Positions 53,650 through 61,802 of a stretch of DNA of 64,000 bases are shown here, piece after piece (within the stretch, counting starts at the first letter, position 1; every line of letters starts with the position of its first letter). The position numbers were made by a program, and so were the translations under genes. The DNA lies in the NCBI GenBank assembly GCA_031374935.1, contig JANMHB010000052.1:42825-106824 (forward strand). The letters run 5' to 3'. The stretch comes from JACMLX01 sp031374935 (GTDB lineage: Bacteria; Gemmatimonadota; Gemmatimonadetes; Gemmatimonadales; Gemmatimonadaceae). The notes beneath the pieces are model-generated. The model worked only from the letters and a program-made list of their open reading frames with translations. It did not search any database and was not told the DNA's origin.

Positions 53650-54945
53650 CTATCGCTCGACGATGTGGGCGCGGGTGATCCGGGCGATGGATGGAGCCCC
53701 CGATTGTGCCATGACCAACTCCGTCTCGCGCCGCAGGATCGCCAGCACCATCTCGACGCCTTCCTGACCGAACGCGCCCAGGCCCCAGATGTACGGGCGG
53801 CCGATCCCGACGGCCGTCGCGCCGAGCGCCAGTGCCGTGAAGACATCGGTGCCGCGCCGGATGCCACCGTCGATGATGACCGGAATCTTTCCCTGCGTGC
53901 CCTCCAGCACCTCCGGCAGCGACGCCACCGTCGCGCGCCGTGAGTTCTCCGCGCGCCCGCCGTGATTCGAACAGAAAAGCCCGCGTATTCCCTGCGCGAC
54001 GGCAAGCTCCGCGTCCTCCTTCGTGACGATGCCCTTGAGCAGCACCGGCAGCGCCGTCGTATCCTGCAACCGCTTCACCCACTGCCAGGTCGCCGTGCCG
54101 ACTTCCGGCTCGCGCGGGACGGTGGGATAGCCATTCAGCATCGGGATGCGCCCCTGACCCGGCTCTGCGACCTGACCGCGCATCCCGGGCACCGGCGGGC
54201 CACCTTCGTGGCAGGCGACGCAGTTGCGCGGGTCCCGACGCGCTGAACGGATCATCGTCTCCCGGTTGCTGCCGGCGAGCAGATCGACCGTGAACACGAT
54301 CGCCGATGCCCCTTCCCTTTCCGCACGCTGCACCATCTGCTTCGTTCGCGCCCAGTCGCCGAAGTCGTGATACAGCTGGTGCCACACCGGCGCACCACGC
54401 GCTGCGACGACGTCGGCGATCGAGGTGGTGCTGACGGTCGACAGCACTTGCAGGTGGTTCTTCGCCTTCGCCGCTCTCGCCACCGCCAGTTCGCCGTCAG
54501 GATGAAATGCGCGTTGATACCCGACTGGATTGATGACGATCGGTGTCGGAAACGTGGCCCCGAGGAGCGTGACGGATCCGTCGACACGACTGCTGTCGAT
54601 CAGGCGACGTGGCCGCAGCGCCCACTTCGCAAAGCCATCGCGATTTGCCTGTATCGTCGCGTCATCATCAACGCCGCCGGCAAGGTACCCCCAGTGTGCT
54701 ATCGGAATGCGGGTCTGCGCCACAGGCTCGAAGTCGAAGACATCGAGCGCCTCGGCGGCAGACTTGATCGGCGTGAGTGATGCCGTCTGCTCGAGCAGTC
54801 GAGTGGCCAGGTCCATAGGTGCGTTGCCGGGCCCGGACTGACCGGCCATCCGCGCCAGAAGCGACCGGCTGTCGCCGACGAGCAGTGGGCTGGCGGCCAG
54901 AAACGCCAGAAATCGCCGCCGTGCAATCGGATCGGGATCGGCCAT
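53650..54945 (-). CDS. FMN-dependent alpha-hydroxy-acid dehydrogenase with a CxxCH motif
   Basis: 431 residues. A Tat-like leader (DPIARRRFLAFLAASPLLV) suggests export. The flavin-enzyme residues are present: Y192 in WHQLYHDF, D221 and R228 in TVDLLAGSNRE, K304 in VLLKGIVTKED, active-site H328 and R331 in SNHGGRAENSRR, and the phosphate site DGGIRRGTDVFTALALGATA then VGIGRPYIWGLG. Within the variable loop 4 there is C242-V-A-C245-H246 (RNCVACHEGG), a c-type haem-like motif that I recall in related 'alpha-hydroxy-acid oxidising proteins' of other bacteria. Reaction: oxidation of a 2-hydroxy acid such as lactate to the keto acid; the acceptor is unknown. Confidence 0.9.
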   Translation of the reverse strand: MADPDPIARRRFLAFLAASPLLVGDSRSLLARMAGQSGPGNAPMDLATRLLEQTASLTPIKSAAEALDVFDFEPVAQTRIPIAHWGYLAGGVDDDATIQANRDGFAKWALRPRRLIDSSRVDGSVTLLGATFPTPIVINPVGYQRAFHPDGELAVARAAKAKNHLQVLSTVSTTSIADVVAARGAPVWHQLYHDFGDWARTKQMVQRAEREGASAIVFTVDLLAGSNRETMIRSARRDPRNCVACHEGGPPVPGMRGQVAEPGQGRIPMLNGYPTVPREPEVGTATWQWVKRLQDTTALPVLLKGIVTKEDAELAVAQGIRGLFCSNHGGRAENSRRATVASLPEVLEGTQGKIPVIIDGGIRRGTDVFTALALGATAVGIGRPYIWGLGAFGQEGVEMVLAILRRETELVMAQSGAPSIARITRAHIVER

Positions 54946-55150
54946 GAGAATCCGCCGGCTGAAGTGGGGGGAGTGTCCGACTCCGTTACGGTAGCGCGGT
55001 AACCGCTACCTGTCGAGGCGGCTGGTCCGCACAGCCCGCAGCCGCGATGGCCGTTGGCGCACGGTAGGCTCCACGGACGCACTGGACCCCTCCGCAGGCG
55101 CATGATTTATGTTCAGATAGCAACTACTCCACACGTCACCGACCGGCTGC

Positions 55151-56584
55151 ATGCGTTTCTCCTCGCGTTGTTTCGGCTTGCTGATCGCACTGTCCGCGAC
55201 CACCGCCGCGGCCCAGCGCACGGCGGTGCCTCGCGCTTCTGCCGGGGTGACGGTGAGTGGGGTGGTGTTCGACAGCCTCGCGAACCGACCGCTGGCCTCC
55301 GCGCTCGTGCAGCTCGTGAACGCCGACAGCCTGTCGGCGGCCGCACCGACGTCGGTGACCGACTCGCTCGGACGATACGAGTTCGACGGCGTGCCAGCGG
55401 GCCGATATCTGCTGGGATTCCTCCACCCCGTGCTCGATTCGATCGGCGTCGAGCCGAAGGCGCGCGAGGTCCGCGTCGACGGCACGGGGAACGTGCGCCG
55501 AGATCTTGCGCTTCCCGGTGCGAACACCATCCGCGTCAGTCTGTGTGGCGCGGCGGCAGTCGCCGATTCGGACGCCGTGATCCTCGGGGTGGTGCGGCAT
55601 GCCAGCGGCGGTCAGGCAGTGGATTCAGCTGTTGTCGCCGCCGAGTGGATCGAGATGTTTCTCGAACGCGGCCGCGTGAGCCGGAACCGCGCGATTCGGC
55701 AGGTTCGCACCGGGGAAGCTGGCTGGTTCGCGATCTGCGGGCCACCGAGCGGCGGCACGATCCAGTTGTCGGCATCGCGCGGCACCGATACCACGGCGGC
55801 GCTGGAGCTCGAAGTGCCGAAGGAGGGATTCTTGCGCCGCGATCTCTACTTTGGCGTTGCGCGTGTCGTGCGTGCCGACAGCGGCGGTTCACCGAGCGAC
55901 AGCGGCACCGCACAACGCCGGCTCGTCGGCGACGGTCGCCTGAACGGCACCGTGGTGGCCGCGACTGGTGCACGACCGCTGGCAGGGGCGCGAGTGGGCA
56001 TCCTCAACGGTCCACAGACTCGCACCGACGAACGTGGTGCATGGACGTTGACGGGTGTTCCCACCGGTACACGAACACTCGAGGTGCGTGCGCTGGCTCA
56101 CTATCCGGTGTCGAAGCCGGTGGACGTGGTCGACGGCGCACCACCCATTCGAATCTCGATGATGACGCTGCAGTCGGTGCTCGATACAGTGCTCATCACG
56201 GCGAACCGGTTAGGCAACAGGAGACTGCTCGAGTTTCTCCAGCGCCGGCGGACCTCAGGCACCGGGCGTTTTCTCACCGGTGAAGAGATCGCACGGCGGC
56301 AGCCGATCTACACGTCGGACCTCTTCCGGACGATTCCCGGTGTGTTCGTCGACCGCGATCGGAACGGCGAGGAGGTCCTGACGATGCGAGGCAGCGGTGC
56401 CGGCCGATGCCAACCCACCGTGTTCGTGAACGGGATGAGCATGCGCGGCATGTCCGCGGGCGAAGTCAACAGCTTCCTCCGCCCGAACGAGATCGCGGGC
56501 ATAGAGGTCTATTCCAGCGCCGGCGCGCCGATGCAGTTCTCCGGACTGGACGGGTGCGGGGTCATCGTGTTCTGGTCAAGGTAG
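55151..56584 (+). CDS. Carboxypeptidase-regulatory-like / TonB plug-only exported protein
   Basis: 477 residues. A signal peptide (MRFSSRCFGLLIALSATTAA, AQ) precedes three regions. First is a carboxypeptidase-D regulatory-like sandwich (about 34-120; VSGVVFDSLANRPLASALVQ). Second is another sandwich (about 263-350; LNGTVVAATGARPLAGARVG). Third is a TonB-receptor plug (about 365-477; LFRTIPGVFVDRDRNGEEVL, TMRGSGAGRCQPTVFVNGM, NEIAGIEVYSSAGAPMQFSG, then CGVIVFWSR). The frame stops where a barrel would begin. Proteins with this truncated plan recur in Gemmatimonadota, so it is probably not a pseudogene. A surface or periplasmic binding or signalling role is inference. Confidence 0.85.
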   Translation: MRFSSRCFGLLIALSATTAAAQRTAVPRASAGVTVSGVVFDSLANRPLASALVQLVNADSLSAAAPTSVTDSLGRYEFDGVPAGRYLLGFLHPVLDSIGVEPKAREVRVDGTGNVRRDLALPGANTIRVSLCGAAAVADSDAVILGVVRHASGGQAVDSAVVAAEWIEMFLERGRVSRNRAIRQVRTGEAGWFAICGPPSGGTIQLSASRGTDTTAALELEVPKEGFLRRDLYFGVARVVRADSGGSPSDSGTAQRRLVGDGRLNGTVVAATGARPLAGARVGILNGPQTRTDERGAWTLTGVPTGTRTLEVRALAHYPVSKPVDVVDGAPPIRISMMTLQSVLDTVLITANRLGNRRLLEFLQRRRTSGTGRFLTGEEIARRQPIYTSDLFRTIPGVFVDRDRNGEEVLTMRGSGAGRCQPTVFVNGMSMRGMSAGEVNSFLRPNEIAGIEVYSSAGAPMQFSGLDGCGVIVFWSR

Positions 56585-56635
56585 GCGATCGCCGGATCCG
56601 TCATTGCTGGTCGGGGTCACCGCCCCGCCAAGCGC

Positions 56636-57310
56636 TTATCGCACGACAACCGTGCCACGCGCGCCGCCAAGGGTTTCGCGGTATTCGAATGTGCCGGGCC
56701 GGCGGTAGATACCGCGTCCCTCCAACGGGCTGCTGTATACGACGATGTCCGCAGCACCGAACGTGTCGACGTAGCGCTCGTCATAGTCGTACGGATCCAG
56801 ACGCCAAATCAACGTGTCACCCACGCCGATCGTATCGACGGCTGGTGAACTCCCGTTTCGCGCGCTCCTGAAGCTGTACCCCTCGTTCGTTGCGAACAGC
56901 ACTGTGTTCGCTTCGAAGACCCGCGCGTCGAAGATGATGCGTCGTCTGGTTGACGACGGCACCTCGGCCGTAGCGCTGTACGTGCCAACCCCTTTCCCTG
57001 GCGTCCAGCTCGCGATCGCAATTCCTGCAGCATCAGTCAGCGTCGTTTCCGGGCTGATCTTCCCCGATGTCGTCGTCCACCGCACCAGCACGCCCGAGGC
57101 TGGCACGCCATCGCCTGGCACGCCGCCCTTGAGCACCTGCAGGCGCAGCGGGGAGACCAGACTGACCCCAGCGACACCGACACGATCGCTGTCCGCATCA
57201 AGATCGAGCAGGCGCAACACCGGCACCGGCGCCGGCGCTTCGGACGTGGGGCCGTCAGCGCAGCCGGACAGCGCAGACGTGAATATGAGCAGTCCGCCGA
57301 GCAGTTTCAT
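56636..57310 (-). CDS. Lipoprotein with Ig-like (Big_1) and cupredoxin-like domains
   Basis: 224 residues from the ATG at 57310, with GGGGG 6 bases upstream. The leader MKLLGGLLIFTSALSGC has a lipobox (LSGC, Cys17). The first domain (about 35-135) is a bacterial Ig-like fold: VLVRWTTTSGKISPETTLTD, AAGIAIASWTPGKGVGTYSA. The second (about 140-224) follows the plastocyanin layout: VDTIGVGDTLIWRLDPYDYD and PGTFEYRETLGGARGTVVV. The copper ligands expected there (His, and Cys and His after 'Y.Y') are absent, so it is a non-copper relative or merely similar. Function unknown; surface or periplasmic. Confidence 0.65.
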   Translation of the reverse strand: MKLLGGLLIFTSALSGCADGPTSEAPAPVPVLRLLDLDADSDRVGVAGVSLVSPLRLQVLKGGVPGDGVPASGVLVRWTTTSGKISPETTLTDAAGIAIASWTPGKGVGTYSATAEVPSSTRRRIIFDARVFEANTVLFATNEGYSFRSARNGSSPAVDTIGVGDTLIWRLDPYDYDERYVDTFGAADIVVYSSPLEGRGIYRRPGTFEYRETLGGARGTVVVR

Positions 57311-57483
57311 GCAATGCCCCCGAAAGTGGAAAACATTCACATTCAGGATAATGCGCCTGCGTCTGCAAATCGTCTGCACGGTCCCGTACCGGTCACAGCG
57401 ACGCGGGTGAAGGTGTCGCATGCTCAATGCTGCCACACGCTAATCCAGCCCAGATCGAGCCGGTGGTAGCGAGCCCCGCGCGC

Positions 57484-58026
57484 TCACGCGTCGCTCGCGG
57501 GCAGCGAATCGTGCTCGTTCGCGACGTTCAGCCAGCGCACATGTGGCCAGATCAGCGTGATGCCGGCTGACGCCAAGACCGTTGCTGCGACGTCATGCCA
57601 GTCGAAGACCCCGTTGGCGGTATATGGCTGGACCGCTTCCCATAGGAGGAGGCCGAGGAGGGTGAACAACAGCACCGGGTTCACTCGACGTGCCGGATGC
57701 ATTCGCCGCAACGGCCCTATCGGGTCGAGCAGTGCAATCGCGACGAGCGCGCCGGCGATCGCGAACACCGCCGCAACGTTGGGGCCGGATCCGGTCAGCA
57801 GCGGCCAACTGCTGCGGATCGCCGGCCTGCCGCGTGCGTAGTCGATCACTTCAAGAGCGGTGTTACCGAGGAAGCACAGGCCAAGCCAGCCGTACGATTG
57901 CTTTCTCAGATGAGCAGCGAGGCGAGACGCGGCCAGGTCGGTGTTCACGGGCGCTGAAGGCGAGGCGGCAATGAAGGCGTCGGCGGAATGCATGTCATAC
58001 GCCGATTCACGGTTGCCGGTTTCCAC
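57484..58026 (-). CDS. Small integral membrane protein, VanZ-like
   Basis: 180 residues from a GTG at 58026; an ATG at 57993 is an alternative and neither has a clear ribosome-binding site. After a polar N-terminus there are about four membrane segments: YGWLGLCFLGNTALEVIDYA, NVAAVFAIAGALVAIALLDP, VNPVLLFTLLGLLLWEAVQP and AATVLASAGITLIW. The section WEAVQPYTANGVFDWHDVAA followed by TVLA resembles the VanZ motif ('E..Q...R.fdw.Dil.N'). Similarity is weak and the function is unknown. Confidence 0.55.
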   Translation of the reverse strand: METGNRESAYDMHSADAFIAASPSAPVNTDLAASRLAAHLRKQSYGWLGLCFLGNTALEVIDYARGRPAIRSSWPLLTGSGPNVAAVFAIAGALVAIALLDPIGPLRRMHPARRVNPVLLFTLLGLLLWEAVQPYTANGVFDWHDVAATVLASAGITLIWPHVRWLNVANEHDSLPASDA

Positions 58027-58069
58027 GACGAGTCAGCCGTGGGAGCGCGCCGCGGCCATTGGCGTCAGC

Positions 58070-58852
58070 TCAGAACTTCGCCGCCGCGCCCACCAGCATC
58101 TGCCCGTTGTGGTTGGACCTGGCGCCGCGCGCCCGCGACCGGCTGTCGTAGTCGTTCTGAAACGTCAGCCGCAGCGAGGTCCGGCCACTCAGCAGGTACC
58201 CGACGCTCGTCTGTGACGAGCCGAGGAGATTCGACCAGTCATCGATGCGCGGGCGGAGCAAGGTGACATGATCGACGTTCATCTTGTCGGTGAACTGGTT
58301 GCGGTACCGGAGCCGGTTGGACAGCCGAAGCAGCTGCAATCGCTGCACCGCCGCTCCCGCGCCAAGCGCCGTGAGCGGTGGCAGCGCACTCCACTCACCG
58401 ACGACCGCCGTGCTGGCATCGAGTTGATATGTGGTGTCACAATCGATCACGTACTTGTACCCGACACCGGCGTTGATGCGGCTGTTGATCCGCAATTCGA
58501 AGCTCTGTTCCGCGCTGGCCACGAGGAACTGCGAATGCCGATCCTCCGGTCGCCGATCGAGACTGCCGGAGACGAGCCACGATCGGCGATCCATCCGTCG
58601 CACGCCATTGCTGCCACTGACACCGATCAGGTAGCGCGACTCGACGCGGTACCCGAACAGCGTATCCTTCCTGGCGATGCTGGCCCGGGCCGCGAGGATC
58701 AGCTGGTCGTTGTTGCCATAGAGGTAGTTGCCGGCGATGTCCACCGTGCGCTCGATCCGCGAGTCCTGCGCGACGAGGTGTGGACCCGCGCCTGACAGCG
58801 TGAGCAGCACAGCGCTGAGTGCGCGAAGAACCGCAACGATGCGAACGTGCAT
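58070..58852 (-). CDS. DUF481-like exported outer-membrane protein
   Basis: 260 residues from the ATG at 58852 (MHVRIVAVLRALSAVLLTLS, signal peptide ending HLVAQ|D). The chain is a series of amphipathic strands: TVDIAGNYLYGNNDQLILAA, YRVESRYLIGVSGSNGVRRM, INAGVGYKYVIDCDTTYQLD, HVTLLRPRIDDWSNLLGSSQ, ending NHNGQMLVGAAAKF. Gly-Asn turns, spacing and the C-terminal Phe match DUF481-type or salt-induced outer-membrane barrels. Function unknown. It is divergent from the ankyrin gene. Confidence 0.7.
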   Translation of the reverse strand: MHVRIVAVLRALSAVLLTLSGAGPHLVAQDSRIERTVDIAGNYLYGNNDQLILAARASIARKDTLFGYRVESRYLIGVSGSNGVRRMDRRSWLVSGSLDRRPEDRHSQFLVASAEQSFELRINSRINAGVGYKYVIDCDTTYQLDASTAVVGEWSALPPLTALGAGAAVQRLQLLRLSNRLRYRNQFTDKMNVDHVTLLRPRIDDWSNLLGSSQTSVGYLLSGRTSLRLTFQNDYDSRSRARGARSNHNGQMLVGAAAKF

Positions 58853-59116
58853 GCGTGTCGACGAGCGGGGATGAGGTTGCAGAAAATGAACGCTGCAAAG
58901 AACAGTGCCTGCGGCGTTGCGTCCAGTCTGATCTGGTCCCGGCGGTCGCGCTGCCCGCGCTATCGGCCCCCTGCGACCTGATCCCGGCAGTGGTTGCAAT
59001 CGGCCGAACGGACATTGCAACGAAATGACGCCCGAGCGCATTGCGCCGCGCCTTCGCCGCGCCGTAAGCTTGGCACACCTGATCGGATGGCCGTCCTACC
59101 AGTCACTGGAGAGCGA

Positions 59117-59863
59117 ATGCTGGAGCTGCGGTCCCACGAGACGCGCGCGGTGGCGCTGATGGCCGCGATCCAGACCGGCGACACGGCGGCGCTGGCAGCC
59201 GCGCTTCAAGGGGACCCCGAGTTGGGCGCCGCGCGCATCGTCGACGACAAGGGCGTCGCGCGCACACTGCTGCATGTCGCAGCGGATTGGCCCGGCCACT
59301 TTCCGAACGTGGCCACCAGCATCGCCCTGCTCATCGCGTCCGGCGCGGACGTGAACGCCGCGGTGCGCCACGGCGCACAGGGCGGCCCTCCCGAAACGGC
59401 GCTGCACTGGGCCGCCAGCAGCGATGACGTCGGTGCGCTCGACGCGCTACTCAGCGGCGGCGCCGACATCGAAGCGCCGGGTGCAAGCTTCACCGGCGGG
59501 ACGCCGATGTCGGACGCCGTGGTGTTCGCGCAGTGGCAAGCGGCGCGACGGCTGCTGGAGCGCGGTGCGACCACCACCATCTGGCAAGCCGCAGCGCTGG
59601 GCCTCGTGGATCGGGTGCGCGACTGCTGCGCTCAGACGCCGGCGCCGTCACCCGCCGAGATCACCAACGCGCTCTGGCACGCCTGTCGCGGGGGGCAGCG
59701 CGCCGCAGCGGAATTCCTGCTCGGCCAGGGCGCCGACCTCACCTGGATCGGCCATGAGCACAAGACGCCGCTGGACGCGGCCCACACCAATGGCGCGATC
59801 GATCTGATCGAGTGGCTGATCGCGCGCGGTGCGGAACGCGCGGGGGGTGGCCGCCCCGCGTAG
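59117..59863 (+). CDS. Ankyrin-repeat protein
   Basis: 248 residues from the ATG at 59117, which has GGAGAG just upstream; an ATG at 59087 would add 10 residues. No signal peptide. Ankyrin-type helices run throughout: RTLLHVAADWPGHFPNVATS, PPETALHWAASSDDVGALDA, LLSGGADIEAPGASFTGGTP, ALWHACRGGQRAAAEFLLGQ, EHKTPLDAAHTNGAIDLIEW. The Cys pair in VDRVRDCCAQT is odd for a cytoplasmic scaffold. Presumed protein-protein interaction module; partner unknown. Confidence 0.85.
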   Translation: MLELRSHETRAVALMAAIQTGDTAALAAALQGDPELGAARIVDDKGVARTLLHVAADWPGHFPNVATSIALLIASGADVNAAVRHGAQGGPPETALHWAASSDDVGALDALLSGGADIEAPGASFTGGTPMSDAVVFAQWQAARRLLERGATTTIWQAAALGLVDRVRDCCAQTPAPSPAEITNALWHACRGGQRAAAEFLLGQGADLTWIGHEHKTPLDAAHTNGAIDLIEWLIARGAERAGGGRPA

Positions 59864-59906
59864 CGCCGCACGCGAGCGACGTCGTTACAGCTCACTTGTC
59901 AAGTAG

Positions 59907-60524
59907 TCAGAACACCACGCTCAAGCCACCGGTCTGCTCGATGCCGATGGCCTCGCCGCCGGCGCGACGCTGGTCGAAACGGAAGCGCGCTTCCGCCCGC
60001 AACGACACGCGATTCGAGAGCGGTACGCGCACACCAGCGGGAAACGCCATCATCGTCCGCGTGTAGGGATCGCCATCCTCTTCCCTGCGATGCGCGAGAC
60101 CGACCGCGATGCCGATGTAGGGCCGCACAAAGGGCGCCGGCAGCTCCGCACGCAGGCCGACGGTGGCGGAGCCGAGCTGCAGCGCGCGCGAGGGTGCGGG
60201 AATCGTGCCGGTGCCGGTCGGGTTGTACGTGCCGATCGCGTACGACACGCCCACCTCGGAGCGCAGCCAACGGCGCAGGCGCCAGTCGATTCGCAACGAC
60301 GCCATTGGCAGCTGCTCGTCGTCGTCTTCACTGCGCAGTGCGCCCACCGACATCTGTATTTCGCGATCCGGCACGCGGTCGCGTCGTTCGTAGCTCAGTC
60401 GGATCGTGCGGACCTGGCGCCGGTCGTGGTCCCGGTCGCGGGTGGACTGCGCCCCTGAGAGCGCAGGACACAGGAGCAGCGCGCCGAGCGCTGCAAGGGT
60501 GAATCGTAGACGTGGCTGTGTCAT
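59907..60524 (-). CDS. Small outer-membrane beta-barrel-like protein
   Basis: 205 residues from the ATG at 60524, with CGGAG 6 bases upstream. Signal peptide MTQPRLRFTLAALGALLLCP, ALSGAQ|S. The mature chain starts with a charged stretch (DRDHDRRQVRTIRLSYERRD), followed by alternating strands LRSEVGVSYAIGTYNP, SATVGLRAELPAPFVRPYIG, IAVGLAHRREEDGD and VSLRAEARFRFDQRR, ending GGLSVVF. This fits an 8-strand OmpA/OmpX-like barrel. Function unknown. It lies 64 bases downstream of the oxygenase gene on the same strand and may be co-transcribed with that operon. Confidence 0.7.
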   Translation of the reverse strand: MTQPRLRFTLAALGALLLCPALSGAQSTRDRDHDRRQVRTIRLSYERRDRVPDREIQMSVGALRSEDDDEQLPMASLRIDWRLRRWLRSEVGVSYAIGTYNPTGTGTIPAPSRALQLGSATVGLRAELPAPFVRPYIGIAVGLAHRREEDGDPYTRTMMAFPAGVRVPLSNRVSLRAEARFRFDQRRAGGEAIGIEQTGGLSVVF

Positions 60525-60588
60525 CAGGACTCCGGATGTGGTTGAATTCGCGCCGACGAATCTCAGACCACCGCGGAGCACCGGGGGT

Positions 60589-61323
60589 TTACTGCTTCCG
60601 GGTGACGGACTCGCGTCGGTTCGCGGATGCGGGCTGGCGCAGGTCGCGCCCCCACGCCGCAGCACACGGCACACATTCCGGCTCCGCCAGATAGCAGAGC
60701 GCCGAGATCACACGCGCCTGTCCCTCAACCACCGGCAGCACCCGATGCGGCAGCACGCCGCCGAGCAGCACGATGCTCTGGCCGGCCATGAGCTTGAGCG
60801 AGACCGCTCCGTCGTCCGGCCGCGCGCGAATTTCCGACAATGGCTCCGTCAACCGATCGGGATACACCATCAGGGCACCGGATGATGACATGGCGTCGGA
60901 GGCGTCGTGGAGGCAGGTGATCAGCGTCACGTCACAGGTCACGACATCACGATGCAGCTCGAGACAGTCGCCTGCGTTCATGTAGTAGCTGTAGCTGCCG
61001 CGTGATCCGCTGCGCGTCACCGTCAGGCCGCAGAGATCACTGAGCGACTGCTCCAGACGGCGGTCGTGATAGAACTGGTCCTGCGCCGGGCCTGCACCGG
61101 CACTGAAGAGTCGGCGAAGCGGCATCCCGCCGCGGAGCTCTTCGCCATCGTCGGTGTCGCAGTCCTGCCGATCGGCGGCTTCGTACGCCGCCCAGGCTTC
61201 CGCGCGCAGCGCATGGAGCGTCGACGGATCAGGGATGGAATCGAAGACGGCGAAGCCGCCAAACTCGCGCACCAACCGCGAGTGGAGCAGAAACTCCGGA
61301 ATGTCGATTGCCGATGCCAGCAT
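60589..61323 (-). CDS. 2OG-Fe(II) dioxygenase of the prolyl-hydroxylase type
   Basis: 244 residues. The double-stranded beta-helix core carries the iron ligands H124 and D126 (CLELHRDVVTCDVTLITCLH) and H193 (VLPHRVLPVV), with R204 (GQARVISALCYL) for the 2-oxoglutarate carboxylate, in the correct order and spacing for P4Hc-like enzymes. GSYSYYMNAGDC supplies the strand before the HxD. Nine Cys residues include a C-terminal CVPC. The enzyme should hydroxylate a protein or small-molecule substrate using O2. It is the last gene of the subtilisin/propeptide operon (41-base gap). The neighbouring subtilisin has a long proline-rich tail, making that tail a candidate substrate. Confidence 0.85.
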   Translation of the reverse strand: MLASAIDIPEFLLHSRLVREFGGFAVFDSIPDPSTLHALRAEAWAAYEAADRQDCDTDDGEELRGGMPLRRLFSAGAGPAQDQFYHDRRLEQSLSDLCGLTVTRSGSRGSYSYYMNAGDCLELHRDVVTCDVTLITCLHDASDAMSSSGALMVYPDRLTEPLSEIRARPDDGAVSLKLMAGQSIVLLGGVLPHRVLPVVEGQARVISALCYLAEPECVPCAAAWGRDLRQPASANRRESVTRKQ

Positions 61324-61364
61324 GTGTTCCCTCCGGAGTATCAGGTCACGCGTCGGGCATGGAC

Positions 61365-61802
61365 TCAGAGCATCGTGCCGGTGCCATGCAACTCGACCCT
61401 TGGCGTGAACGTCACGGTATCGATCACCTTGCGCAGTGACGCCGGCAGCCGATCGAGCGGAAGCTCCAGCCCGAGCGGCTTGCCGTCGTGCACCACGTGG
61501 ATGTCACCGCCTGCATCGCGATCGAGCTGCACGCCGAACTGCTGCTCGAACACCGAACGCGCGGCCGTGATGGCGAAGCTGATGCCGACATAGTCGCCGA
61601 CGGAGAACCCGCGCGCCGCACAGCCCTGCTGCGCCGTTGCCACGTCACTCGCGGAGGCACGGTGCCCGGGCAACGTCGTGGTGTCGATTGGCTTGCTCCC
61701 CGCCAGCCGCCGACCCGACGCCGCGCGCACGATCACGACCGCCGACAAGACCTCGTCAGCGGGCGTGCGCGTGCGTGCGTCGGATCGGCGGACGGGTGAC
61801 AT
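61365..61802 (-). CDS. Small protein resembling the subtilisin's own propeptide
   Basis: 145 residues; the ATG (61802) follows directly after the protease TAG. Residues 53-94 read DVATAQQGCAARGFSVGDYV, GISFAITAARSVFEQQFGVQ, L. The protease residues 82-122 read DVQRSAAMLQEAGFEVLQAT, EMMINFSGSRTRFERAFNTK, L. Both show D-V-x2-3-A, G-F-x-V, I-x-F, R-x2-F-E-x2-F and a closing Leu, so they look like two copies of one fold. The pattern also recalls the activation domain of S53 (kumamolisin) peptidases. It has no catalytic residues or signal peptide. It may act in trans as a folding helper or inhibitor of the protease. I do not know a named family for it. Confidence 0.65.
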   Translation of the reverse strand: MSPVRRSDARTRTPADEVLSAVVIVRAASGRRLAGSKPIDTTTLPGHRASASDVATAQQGCAARGFSVGDYVGISFAITAARSVFEQQFGVQLDRDAGGDIHVVHDGKPLGLELPLDRLPASLRKVIDTVTFTPRVELHGTGTML

